This document shows, piece after piece, positions 1 to 6,430 of a stretch of 52,964 nt of DNA (positions within the stretch are counted from its first letter, which is position 1; every line of letters starts with the position of its first letter). The position numbers were made by a program, and so were the translations under genes. The DNA comes from Phycisphaerales bacterium. Lineage in GTDB: Bacteria > Planctomycetota > Phycisphaerae > Phycisphaerales > UBA1924. The stretch is from contig JADLBU010000101.1 of assembly GCA_020847535.1 (NCBI GenBank), positions 1-52,964 of the forward strand, written 5' to 3'. The notes under the pieces are model-generated. The model was not told where the DNA came from. It was given only the letters and a program-made list of their open reading frames with translations, and did no database searches.

Positions 1-49
1 GCCGTTGCAGCTCAGCCCGATCCCCGTCCCGTCGCTCGCGCACATCCAT
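1..49 (-). CDS. Start of a host gene, cut by the window edge
   Basis: Only the first 16 codons are present, so no function can be given. The ATG at 49 (minus strand) is preceded by a strong Shine-Dalgarno, AAGGAGG, with a 6-nt spacer, and the frame stays open to the window edge. The visible N-terminus is very charged (MDVRERRDGDRAELQR). It is host DNA outside the prophage. A plausible promoter lies just upstream at 72-100. The strong ribosome site is the main reason to call it; with so few codons the call stays tentative. Confidence 0.4.
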   Translation of the reverse strand, partial: MDVRERRDGDRAELQR

Positions 50-71
50 GGTCAGCCTCCTTGCCGACCGC

Positions 72-100
72 ATTGTCACAGCTCTGACGCCCTGGCGCAA
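72..100 (-). promoter_or_regulatory. Candidate sigma70-type promoter for the edge gene
   Basis: On the minus strand a -35 like TTGCGC (95-100) and a -10 GACAAT (72-77, 4 of 6 consensus bases) are separated by exactly 17 nt. They lie about 23 nt upstream of the ATG at 49. The -35 match is weak, so this rests on spacing and position. Confidence 0.3.
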
Positions 101-304
101 CTAACGAGCGCCGAACAGCGCGCGAAAATCAGGCGGGATCCGTATCAGTTTCGACCAATAGGTGGACCGGTATCGCCCGTGTGCGCTCGGCGGCATCCCC
201 CCCGGGCCACCGCTGGCAGTTCCTTGCGGCACCGTGCCACCAAGCAAATCCGCACTTACTCTTTCCGGCGGCGCGGTGAATCTTTTGTATCTTGGCATCC
301 AACG

Positions 305-334
305 AAAAGCCCTTCGATATGTACGTCGAAGGGC
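305..334 (-). terminator. Intrinsic terminator, originally of tRNA-Pro
   Basis: Perfect 9-bp stem GCCCTTCGA/TCGAAGGGC (309-317 with 326-334), 8-nt loop, followed on the minus strand by a TTTT run. It lies 16 nt beyond the displaced 3' part of the tRNA at 351-392. It therefore reads as the native terminator of the tRNA-Pro gene, now separated from that gene by the ~44-kb prophage. Confidence 0.75.
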
Positions 335-349
335 CTGTTCTCTCGAAAA

Positions 350-392
<43 letters not shown>

Positions 393-518
393 GTCGCGAG
401 CGCACCGGAGGGAATCGCGGAATCGACTGTGTTTGCCGATGCGATCGCGTCATATCCGGGTATTTCGACGTTCCGGCGGAATCGTGGCGTGATCGGTTGC
501 CTGGCTGCTGGCATCGCT
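393..518. other. Non-coding phage arm between attL and the lipoprotein gene
   Basis: These 126 bases are the left phage end, next to the crossover site. No gene can be supported here; open frames crossing it run through the att repeat. Sites of this kind usually hold integrase or excisionase arm-binding sequences, but no clear repeat set was seen. Confidence 0.4.
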
Positions 519-974
519 TTACCTCACCGCGTCGGTGGTGGCTCCCTTGCGCCACGACCAGAAATAGCTCTCGTATTCCGGGTTGTACTCGTCGCCCTCG
601 GCTGAATGAATCCCCACGGCCAACAGGTACCAGCGGTGCACGCCCTGGCCCCCGTCGCTTGCTGCGCGCACGATGCCGATGATGCTGGTGTACCGATCGC
701 CGGCTACGAGCTTGGATGAGTGCCAGGGAACGACTACGTACACCGGCAGACCCCATCCGGTGACCGCGAAGTCGGTGAAGAGCACAAACTCGTTGCCGGC
801 CTCGGTGGTCGTTATGCCGCTGGGCATGCCCTCGAAGGCAACCCGGAAGCCGTCGTATCGCTTCGGGTTCGAGTCGATGATCGACACATCCCGGTAGTCA
901 TGTGTGGGGTAGGTGGCCGTGCATCCGGCGAGCGGCAGGCAAGACAGGGCGGCGGCGATCGTGGTGCGCATCAT
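519..974 (-). CDS. Lipoprotein of the lysogeny operon (possible superinfection exclusion)
   Basis: 151 aa. The N-terminus MMRTTIAAALSCLPLAGC is a classic lipoprotein signal: charged start, hydrophobic core, lipobox LAGC. The mature protein should begin at Cys18 and be lipid-anchored. The rest is a compact soluble domain rich in aromatics (VAFEGMPSGITTT, FAVTGWGLPVYVVVPWHSS) with no family I recognise. The start ATG overlaps the stop of the upstream membrane-protein gene by 4 bp (ATGA, 971-974), so it is the third gene of the leftward repressor operon and should be made in the lysogen. Lipoproteins in this position often alter the host surface or block superinfection; that role is inference from position only. 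Confidence 0.75.
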   Translation of the reverse strand: MMRTTIAAALSCLPLAGCTATYPTHDYRDVSIIDSNPKRYDGFRVAFEGMPSGITTTEAGNEFVLFTDFAVTGWGLPVYVVVPWHSSKLVAGDRYTSIIGIVRAASDGGQGVHRWYLLAVGIHSAEGDEYNPEYESYFWSWRKGATTDAVR

Positions 975-1291
975 GGCCGCGGCTCCGGCTGAGCCGTCGG
1001 CTCTGGCTCTTGGCTGGGCGGGGTCGTCTCTTGATGCCTTCGGGACGATTCCTGCTTCAACTCTTCGCGGGCTCGATCAAGTGCCGAGGCCGCACTCTTT
1101 ATCGCTGCGGTTGCCACGGCCATCGAGATGACCAGGCATACGCCGATGAACGCGAAGAGCCCCATCATTACCCCGCCTGCAATCGTGAGAGCGCCGGGGA
1201 TGCGCCGATGGATGCGCACCAGATTGGCGTCCATCCTCGCGAGGCGATCTTCGAGAAGAATAAATTCGCGTGACGGCTGCTGATCGTTCAT
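971..1291 (-). CDS. Small membrane protein of the lysogeny operon
   Basis: 106 aa starting at ATG 1291, chosen because it follows a purine-rich G tract and sits 2 nt from the end of the repressor gene. It has a charged N-terminus (~1-30), one long or two short hydrophobic segments at ~31-64 (IPGALTIAGGVMMGLFAFIG onward), a helical charged stretch, and a proline/glutamate-rich tail (PPSQEPEPTAQPEPRP). It overlaps the next gene by ATGA. No family is recognised. Co-expression with the repressor and lipoprotein suggests a lysogen-expressed envelope function. A longer open frame to 1648 exists but overlaps the repressor. Confidence 0.65.
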   Translation of the reverse strand: MNDQQPSREFILLEDRLARMDANLVRIHRRIPGALTIAGGVMMGLFAFIGVCLVISMAVATAAIKSAASALDRAREELKQESSRRHQETTPPSQEPEPTAQPEPRP

Positions 1292-1293
1292 GG

Positions 1294-1794
1294 TCAACCC
1301 CCCTTCGTGTTCCTCCTGGCTGGTCGCTGCGTCGGCACCGGACCGATCGGAAGGCCCGCGAAGCTGGCCATGCCACGGAGCAGGTCGAGAACGCGAACCT
1401 CGCCGACGTTGTCCAGCAGATCCTCGACCATCATGTGGGCGTGCATCCGTGGTGCCGGCATTGACTCGTACGCCTGCGTGAGCAGCACGAGCCATGTGTG
1501 TCCGGATTCGTGGAGCTTGCGCACCGTGTCGGCGTAGCGGGCAATGCCGGTGCCGGCGGCCCATTGCTGGGCTTCTGACTCGGTGAATGGTGCCGACTTC
1601 GCAAGTGCGTCGGTAATCGCCTTCACGTTTGAGGGGCGCAGGTTGCACTGCTCACGCTGCTCGGCGCGGAAGATTGAGCTTGTATCCATGCCGGCCTCGG
1701 CGGCCAGGTCGGTGCGTGAAAGCCCTCGGGCTTCGCGGAGGGATTCGAGGGTCTTGCCGAAATGAGCCTTCCCCATCGAACCAAGCGTTTGCAC
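1294..1794 (-). CDS. Prophage repressor-like helix-turn-helix protein (XRE family)
   Basis: 166 aa from GTG 1794, preferred over ATG 1776 because GGAGG lies 5 nt upstream. The XRE-type helix-turn-helix is in the N-terminal third: FGKTLESLREARGLSRTDLA, then AAEAGMDTSSIFRAEQ. The C-terminal part is helical and lacks the Ser-Lys motifs of LexA/CI autocleaving peptidases, so RecA-stimulated self-cleavage is not evident. It is transcribed leftward, divergent from the early genes, with the palindromic operator/promoter at 1855-1883 between them. That is the usual arrangement for a lysogeny repressor. The function is inferred from domain and position; a more general phage regulator is possible. Confidence 0.75.
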   Translation of the reverse strand: MQTLGSMGKAHFGKTLESLREARGLSRTDLAAEAGMDTSSIFRAEQREQCNLRPSNVKAITDALAKSAPFTESEAQQWAAGTGIARYADTVRKLHESGHTWLVLLTQAYESMPAPRMHAHMMVEDLLDNVGEVRVLDLLRGMASFAGLPIGPVPTQRPARRNTKGG

Positions 1795-1854
1795 GACCCC
1801 TCCCCAGAAAAACTGCCCGCATTGTGTATTCACGATCAATCTGTGCCGATACAT

Positions 1855-1883
1855 TTGACGCAGTGCATATGCACTGCTAATCT
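1855..1883 (+). promoter_or_regulatory. Rightward early promoter with extended -10
   Basis: TTGACG (1855-1860, 5 of 6 consensus bases), a 17-nt spacer, then TGCTAATCT (1875-1883), an extended -10 (TGN plus TAATCT). The hexamer itself is weak (3 of 6), but the TG element compensates. It points to the early genes starting at 2025 and diverges from the repressor gene. Confidence 0.55.
1860..1877. promoter_or_regulatory. Operator: 18-bp perfect palindrome inside the early promoter
   Basis: gcagtgcatatgcactgc is a perfect inverted repeat. It covers the spacer between the -35 and -10 of the rightward promoter, so a bound dimer would block RNA polymerase. Another TGTGCAC element follows at 1882-1888. 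The repressor at 1294-1794 is the obvious ligand, by position. Confidence 0.65.
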
Positions 1884-2024
1884 GTGCACGCTGGTCCGCG
1901 GGGACCGAAGGGAAAGCACGCGGGGTTCGGCTTCACGCCGGTCCCGTGTTTTCGAGCCCGGTTTGTCAACTCCTGCCTGGCGGCGAACCGCCGGGCACCA
2001 GGCCCGCCTGTGTGAGTTCCCTTC

Positions 2025-2402
2025 ATGCAGCCGACTGAGATCCCCAGCACCCGCCCGAGTGCGCCCCTTCGTATCCAGCCGTTGAACGCCCGCCTCCTCG
2101 GCGGGTTTCTTCGTGCACTTCGGTGTGACCGTGGGCTGGAGCCTGCCGACGTTGCCCGCCTGTGGTTCCCTGGCGAGGCCGGCATCGAGAGCATCGAGCA
2201 AGGCCGGATCGCCGATGCCGCCCACTTGGCGGTCGGCGTGGGCGTCATGCTCCACGTGCTTGGCGAAGTGCTCCCCGTTGCCAACTCGGACGTCGAGCAC
2301 TGTGCCGCGCTGCTGGGCGTTCGCCCCGTATGCCTCGTGGGCAAGCCCGAAACGCCGTTCCGGACGGTTGAGGTCATCGAGCCGTGGAGGGCCGCGGCGT
2401 GA
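2025..2402 (+). CDS. Early phage protein, likely DNA-binding (HTH-like)
   Basis: 125 aa, the first gene rightward of the early promoter. Residues ~22-70 read like an XRE-type helix-turn-helix (LGGFLRALRCDRGLEPADVA, then ARLWFPGEAGIESIEQG), followed by a helical segment. A Cro-like or lytic-switch role is possible from position but not shown. The ATG at 2025 has no good ribosome site. A terminator-shaped hairpin (CCCGCC/GGCGGG then TTTCTT, 2089-2111) sits inside the 5' coding part and could attenuate expression. The stop overlaps the GTG of the next gene (GTGA). Confidence 0.6.
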   Translation: MQPTEIPSTRPSAPLRIQPLNARLLGGFLRALRCDRGLEPADVARLWFPGEAGIESIEQGRIADAAHLAVGVGVMLHVLGEVLPVANSDVEHCAALLGVRPVCLVGKPETPFRTVEVIEPWRAAA

Positions 2403-3292
2403 GTTCCCTCCTGACCGTCAAACTCGCCACGGAAACGCGATCGTTCGCTGGGCTTGATCAGGCTCGCGATTACGTCCGAGAGCTCTTCGAGGTACACGGC
2501 CGAGCGGAGCGGGCATATCGCGATTCGCGGATGCGTTTGGGCCGGGTGCTGATCCAACTCAAAGCGCAGGTAAGGCACGGCGAATGGCAGACGTTCGTCG
2601 GCACATTGGGCGTGAATCTTCGCACGGCTCAGGCGGTCATGCTTCGATCTGAAGCGTTCACGCATGAAGACGGCACCCCCAATTATCTCGCCCTGGCTCA
2701 GCTCCAGGCGGAGTACCGTCAGGCATCCGTTCCCCAGCGAATTCGTGATCAGCGATTGGTAGACACGCCCGCTGAGGCGCTCTCGCTTCGGCAGATCGAC
2801 GGCTTGTGCGATGGTCTGAAAGCTGCAAAGGCGCAGCGCGCTGCGCCTTTGAGCGACGATGAGGCAAAACGGCATCGCGCTGCCGTTTTGAACCCGGCTT
2901 CGATTCCTCTCGTTCCGGATGAGTTCGATCCCGAGAACATGGAGACCGGCTTCGTCGATGAGCATGGCGGCTTTACGCCCTGCGATTCGCCCCAGGCGGC
3001 CGCCAGCGGGGCTTCCGCTATCTCGGAGGCTTCCACGCCCGGTCCGGCCATCGAGGCCACCACGGCCCCTTCTCGCCGAATTCCGGACTCGCCCATCACG
3101 GGGCCGCAGATTCCGCTCTCCCGGATGTACCAACAGGCGGCCGCCGAACGCCGTCGCTTGCATGATCGCGACAGCTTCGCAATCGAATCCCTGAGCGCCG
3201 ACCAGGCCGAGCGGTATGCCGCGGCGCTTGGCAACGTGAACCGGCTCCTTGATGAGTTCGGTGTCCCCAACGCACAGATCACGGAGGTTTGA
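2399..3292 (+). CDS. DUF3102-like phage protein
   Basis: 297 aa from GTG 2399, chosen because GGAGGG lies 7 nt upstream and the start overlaps the preceding stop. The N-terminal third is helical and contains MRLGRVLIQLKAQVRHGEWQ followed by TFVGTLGVNLRTAQAVM. This resembles the DUF3102 type found in phages and mobile elements, a helical region often linked to DNA binding. The middle (~185-245) is low-complexity, rich in Pro/Ala/Ser, and the C-terminus is helical again. The role is unknown; the early-operon position suggests replication or regulation. Confidence 0.6.
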   Translation: MSSLLTVKLATETRSFAGLDQARDYVRELFEVHGRAERAYRDSRMRLGRVLIQLKAQVRHGEWQTFVGTLGVNLRTAQAVMLRSEAFTHEDGTPNYLALAQLQAEYRQASVPQRIRDQRLVDTPAEALSLRQIDGLCDGLKAAKAQRAAPLSDDEAKRHRAAVLNPASIPLVPDEFDPENMETGFVDEHGGFTPCDSPQAAASGASAISEASTPGPAIEATTAPSRRIPDSPITGPQIPLSRMYQQAAAERRRLHDRDSFAIESLSADQAERYAAALGNVNRLLDEFGVPNAQITEV

Positions 3293-3295
3293 TCC

Positions 3296-3499
3296 ATGAG
3301 CAACCCGACCACCGATGCCGCCGCGGCAAAGGCCAAGCGTTCCCAGGATGCGATCGCTGAGGCTGAGGGGCACATTGACCGCGCTCTGCGGATCGCCGGG
3401 GACGGCGAGAACGACGACACGGTTCGGCCCGCCGTCGCCCGCAAGCTCGCCGACGCGGCCGGCCAGTTCGGTGACTTGGCCCTCCGGGCCCAGACCTGA
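3296..3499 (+). CDS. Small acidic helical hypothetical protein
   Basis: 67 aa, ATG 3296, 3 nt after the preceding stop. It is alanine-rich and predicted helical (DAAAAKAKRSQDAIAEAEGH), with an acidic centre (DGENDDTV). No motif or family is recognised. Tight spacing with its neighbours supports a real early-operon gene. Confidence 0.5.
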   Translation: MSNPTTDAAAAKAKRSQDAIAEAEGHIDRALRIAGDGENDDTVRPAVARKLADAAGQFGDLALRAQT

Positions 3500-3556
3500 A
3501 CCCCGCCATTGCCACCACCCGCGGCGCCGCAATCGGCGGCCGCACGGAGCTTTCCC

Positions 3557-4075
3557 TTGCCTCCTCCGAGAACACAGCAACGTTTCATCAGGACACACCT
3601 CGAACCGCCCCTCACACTCGACCGGGTTGCCGAGCTCTCGTGCTCCAGCGGCGAGCCCGTTCAGCCTGACCGTGTTCGCCGCTGGATCCGCCAGGGCGTG
3701 AAGGTCCGGGGATTTCCGACCCGCATCAAGCTGGTCGCCACGCAGTTCCCCAGCGGCATCGCCGTTCGCCGCAGCGACTACGAGGCGTTTCTGCAGGCTC
3801 TCACCGATGCCCGCGAGACGGGGCTTCGGCGCCGCAAGCCAGGCCCTGCGGTTGCCACGACAGAAGCCGTGAGCCGGCCTTCGAGGCGCTCTTCCCAACA
3901 CTTCGGCGTGCCGGTCGGCGAGCGGTTCACTCGCGCCAACGCATCCGAGCTTGGTTCCTATCCAGCCCCGCGCTTCGGGCGGCAGGCTCTCCCTTTGGCC
4001 ATGACGGCCAGCGACACAGGTATGGACGCCGCTGGCGCCGGTCGGATCGGTTCCGACAAGCGCCAGATCACCTGA
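3557..4075 (+). CDS. DUF1580-like helix-turn-helix protein (planctomycete type)
   Basis: 172 aa from TTG 3557, chosen because GGAG lies 7 nt upstream. An earlier in-frame TTG (3509) has no ribosome site. Residues ~15-80 look like an excisionase/MerR-like DNA-binding module (LTLDRVAELS, PDRVRRWIRQGVKVRGFP, IAVRRSDYEAFLQAL) of the type seen in the planctomycete DUF1580 family. The remainder is basic and probably disordered (LRRRKPGP, RRSSQHFG). A possible role is excisionase or transcription factor, which would suit an integrase-carrying prophage with no other excisionase candidate. That is inference. Confidence 0.55.
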   Translation: MPPPRTQQRFIRTHLEPPLTLDRVAELSCSSGEPVQPDRVRRWIRQGVKVRGFPTRIKLVATQFPSGIAVRRSDYEAFLQALTDARETGLRRRKPGPAVATTEAVSRPSRRSSQHFGVPVGERFTRANASELGSYPAPRFGRQALPLAMTASDTGMDAAGAGRIGSDKRQIT

Positions 4076-4142
4076 CGCCCGGCACGGCCCGCCAGCCTTG
4101 ACCGGGATTTCTCTTTCGCCAGTTTGTGGAGCCGGTTTCATG

Positions 4143-4198
4143 CGTGCATTGGACACATCTGCACACGGGAGCGCAATAGAGCGTTGCACATCAATGCA
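4143..4198 (+). promoter_or_regulatory. Cluster of TGCA half-sites before the 4194 gene
   Basis: Within 56 bp there are four TGCA-containing half-sites: gtgcat (4145-4150 region), ctgcac, ttgcac and atgcag. The last two form TGCA-catcaa-TGCA. The early operator at 1860-1877 has the same TGCAT/ATGCA core. Base composition here is lower in GC than the flanking coding sequence. It may be a second control point; no convincing -35/-10 pair was found. Confidence 0.3.
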
Positions 4199-4820
4199 GC
4201 GGCCCGGTAATACCTCCCGTGGCACGCCCGACGGGCCCGGTCGGCGAGCTGGGCTGGGCGGAAATTCGACCACGCCCCGGGATGCACGCGATCGCCGGAT
4301 CTCCACGCGGCACAAGACGGTGATGGGCAAGCTCGGCCGTGCGTTCATGCACGAACTGGTGAGGGTGATCGCCGAGAACCGCCTCGACCGATTCCGGATC
4401 GCCAACGGGCTTGGGATGAAGCCGCACACGTTCACGCAGTGCATGGCGCCCAGCAGCCCGGCGTGCTTCCGCATGGATCATGCGATCGACCTGCTCGTGC
4501 GTGAGGATCTGCTTTCGGCGCCGGCGCGTGATCGCCTGGCTGAATGGCTTCTCCGTGAGATGGGGCGTGTGACGGTCGATGCGGGACGCGCGGATGCGCA
4601 GGATGCCCCGCTCGCCCAGCAGCTCCTCGAATTGCACGCCGCCGGCGGCGATCTCGCCTCGGCGGTGCGGACGGCGACGTCCGCCTCGAGTGCGGGCGGC
4701 CAGGCCCTCACGATCGATGAAGTCATGGACCTGCTCGCGCGGGCCATGCACACGCAGCGGGAAGTGAACGAGTTGGTGGCCACGCTCGCCGCGGAGCGTG
4801 ACCGCCTCAACGCGCGGTAA
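4194..4820 (+). CDS. Early phage protein of unknown function, helical
   Basis: 208 aa if started at ATG 4194. The open frame extends to a TTG at 4098, but codons before 4194 lose the strong G/C third-position bias that begins right after it, so 4194 is preferred; ATG 4323 is a further alternative. Residues from ~45 form a helical domain (FMHELVRVIAENRLDRFRIA, then NGLGMKPHTF) that resembles a small helix-turn-helix. The C-terminus is a likely coiled coil (REVNELVATLAAERDRLNAR). A CII-like activator would suit the position but cannot be shown. Confidence 0.5.
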   Translation: MQRPGNTSRGTPDGPGRRAGLGGNSTTPRDARDRRISTRHKTVMGKLGRAFMHELVRVIAENRLDRFRIANGLGMKPHTFTQCMAPSSPACFRMDHAIDLLVREDLLSAPARDRLAEWLLREMGRVTVDAGRADAQDAPLAQQLLELHAAGGDLASAVRTATSASSAGGQALTIDEVMDLLARAMHTQREVNELVATLAAERDRLNAR

Positions 4821-4836
4821 CGCGGTGGAGATTCAG

Positions 4837-5526
4837 ATGAGCAAGACGAAGCCGGAAACAAACGATCGGGTGCTGCTCTTCAGCGATGCGTGGGTCGGGC
4901 CTCGGCCTGGCATCGTGATGTGCGAGATGGGCAACGAGATCGCGGTCAACATCATGCTGAACGGGGCGACGGATCCCGGGTTGCTCGCGGCCGTGCGGGC
5001 CTCGCCGACAGGAAACACGCTCCTGAAGGTTCCGCTCTTTGACTGCCTCGACGGCGGTCGCAGGCAGGACGCGATCAATGGGGCCGGAACGCAGGAGCAC
5101 GGCTGGAAGGTGATTGCGGAATGGCCGGCCGTGGTTGATGTGAACGAGCTGGTTTCCCCGCTGGTGGCGAACACCGTGGTGGACTTCGCGGACGGGAAGC
5201 TGGACTCGATCGTCGCCGTGCTCGGCGAGATCCGCGACACGATGAAGGCGGACCTGGCCATGCGGCAGGAAGCTCGTGATGGGTGGAAGTCTCGCATGAG
5301 CGCGGGTCCAAACGTTGGGGCTGGTGAGTCGCTTGCCGGAAACGGCAATTACACGCTTCGGCCGGGCGACACTTCGAGTGCGACCGCTGAAGGCACGGGC
5401 CGTCCGGTCAGTGAAGTGATAAGCGAGGTTGCGGCAACTGATGCTGCGGCGAATGCGGTCAAGCCCTCGAACGGCGCGAGCGCCGAGATCGGTGCTGCGG
5501 TTGGTGCTGGCTCAACGGCCGGCTGA
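4837..5526 (+). CDS. Hypothetical early phage protein
   Basis: 229 aa, ATG 4837 with GGTGGAG 6 nt upstream. The first ~150 residues look globular (NDRVLLFSDAWVGPRPGIVM, EHGWKVIAEWPAVVDVNELV); the last ~80 are low-complexity Ala/Gly/Ser. No family is recognised. A terminator-like hairpin follows at 5546-5580, so this may be the last gene of the first early transcription unit. Confidence 0.55.
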   Translation: MSKTKPETNDRVLLFSDAWVGPRPGIVMCEMGNEIAVNIMLNGATDPGLLAAVRASPTGNTLLKVPLFDCLDGGRRQDAINGAGTQEHGWKVIAEWPAVVDVNELVSPLVANTVVDFADGKLDSIVAVLGEIRDTMKADLAMRQEARDGWKSRMSAGPNVGAGESLAGNGNYTLRPGDTSSATAEGTGRPVSEVISEVAATDAAANAVKPSNGASAEIGAAVGAGSTAG

Positions 5527-5545
5527 TTGATCGAACCCCCACGAG

Positions 5546-5580
5546 ACCCGGTGCTTTGGATTCATCCAGGTGCCGGGTTT
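5546..5580 (+). terminator. Terminator-like hairpin after the first early block
   Basis: ACCCGGTGCT (5546-5555) can pair with GGTGCCGGGT (5569-5578), with several G-U pairs and a 13-nt loop. A short T run follows. It begins 20 nt after the stop of the preceding gene. The T tract is poor, so termination may be partial. Confidence 0.4.
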
Positions 5581-5655
5581 GAGGCAGTAACCGGCGGCGA
5601 GCTCGCGAGGCTCGTTGCCGGGTTGAGAGCACGGTTCATGTCCCCCTCTCCTATG

Positions 5656-5683
5656 GCCCGGCGCTGGATGGCCAGCGCCGGGC
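5656..5683. other. Strong 12-bp stem-loop between early blocks
   Basis: GCCCGGCGCTGG (5656-5667) and CCAGCGCCGGGC (5672-5683) form a perfect stem with a 4-nt loop and no T tract. It lies 17 nt upstream of the ATG at 5700, close enough to affect the leader mRNA or to be a protein-binding site. Confidence 0.4.
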
Positions 5684-5699
5684 ACCCCGGAGCACTTCC

Positions 5700-5987
5700 A
5701 TGCCGCAGGCAACAAATCACGAGCAAAGCCGATCGACCACAAGCATCGGTCGCTGGCTCACCTGTGAGTGCTGCGCCGGTGAGCACTCCACGTGCGATCG
5801 GTGCTATGGGTCGAGGATGAGGCCGGCCATCGTGTGCGGCGCGTGGCACGAACGCAAGCGGTGGAGGAAGGCCAGGCGGAAGCGCATCGACGATCTCATC
5901 AGCTCCGCACTGAAGCGGATGTTCGGGCGGCCGATCGAATTGCCCTCGTCGCGTGTGCCAGGCAGGCAAGCGGAGAGTGCGGCATGA
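5700..5987 (+). CDS. Small zinc-finger-like basic protein
   Basis: 95 aa, ATG 5700 with GGAG 7 nt upstream. Four cysteines in CECC...CDRC spacing (residues ~22-35) suggest a zinc-binding knuckle, followed by a strongly basic helix (WHERKRWRKARRKRIDDLIS). This pattern suits a small nucleic-acid-binding phage protein. The family is not recognised. Its stop overlaps the next start (ATGA). Confidence 0.5.
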   Translation: MPQATNHEQSRSTTSIGRWLTCECCAGEHSTCDRCYGSRMRPAIVCGAWHERKRWRKARRKRIDDLISSALKRMFGRPIELPSSRVPGRQAESAA

Positions 5988-6226
5988 CCGGCGCCTTGCC
6001 TTCCATCCACGGAAAGCAGCTCCGCCTCAATCGCGCGTACGTCGATGCGGCCAAGCGGCTCTATCGCGAGGAACTGCAGAAGGCATGTGTCTCCGGTGAT
6101 AGCTCTCGCTATCACGAATTCAGGGCCGGCGGCATGCGGAGCACTCTCCGGATGCTCGACCTGATGACCGCGGAGGAAGCCGAGGCCGACGTCGCTGAGC
6201 TTCGCAGGCGGAGGAATCAACCGTGA
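5984..6226 (+). CDS. Small helical hypothetical protein
   Basis: 80 aa from ATG 5984, which overlaps the previous stop as ATGA; the longer upstream frame is a shadow of the preceding gene. It is mostly helical and charged (AYVDAAKRLYREELQKACVS, TAEEAEADVAELRRRRNQ). Unknown function. It is translationally coupled to both neighbours (GTGA with 6223). Confidence 0.45.
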   Translation: MTGALPSIHGKQLRLNRAYVDAAKRLYREELQKACVSGDSSRYHEFRAGGMRSTLRMLDLMTAEEAEADVAELRRRRNQP

Positions 6227-6420
6227 ACCGTGCCCGCCTTCATCGCCGGCTGAATGCCCTGTTGATCGTCGTGCTCGTATGGGTGCTGTGGCTTGGCGGG
6301 GGCGTGACGGTGGGTACGTGGTGTGGACTGAGTTTCGGAGCGTCGTGCGGCCTGGCGATCGCCTCGCCGTGCGTGGCGGTACTTCTCGCGGCCGTCCTGT
6401 GGCCGCTGTTCACCAGGTAG
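6223..6420 (+). CDS. Small two-segment membrane protein
   Basis: 65 aa from GTG 6223, overlapping the previous stop and preceded by GGAGG. After a basic start (NRARLHRRLNA) there are two hydrophobic segments, LLIVVLVWVLWLGGGVTVG and LAIASPCVAVLLAAVLW, separated by a short Gly/Cys-containing turn. The size and topology resemble class II holins, but it is in the early block far from other lysis genes, so an inner-membrane accessory role is equally possible. Confidence 0.5.
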   Translation: MNRARLHRRLNALLIVVLVWVLWLGGGVTVGTWCGLSFGASCGLAIASPCVAVLLAAVLWPLFTR

Positions 6421-6430
6421 GAGATGGAGC

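Noticed and set aside
2248..2262. Second parS-like sequence (gctccacgtgcttgg)
   Set aside because: Only the CACGTG core and a few flanking bases match, and it lies within a coding region.
1877..4474. 865-codon open frame on the minus strand
   Set aside because: It is antisense to five coupled early genes. Long antisense frames are expected in high-GC DNA, and its protein is Arg/Gly/Pro-rich without domains.
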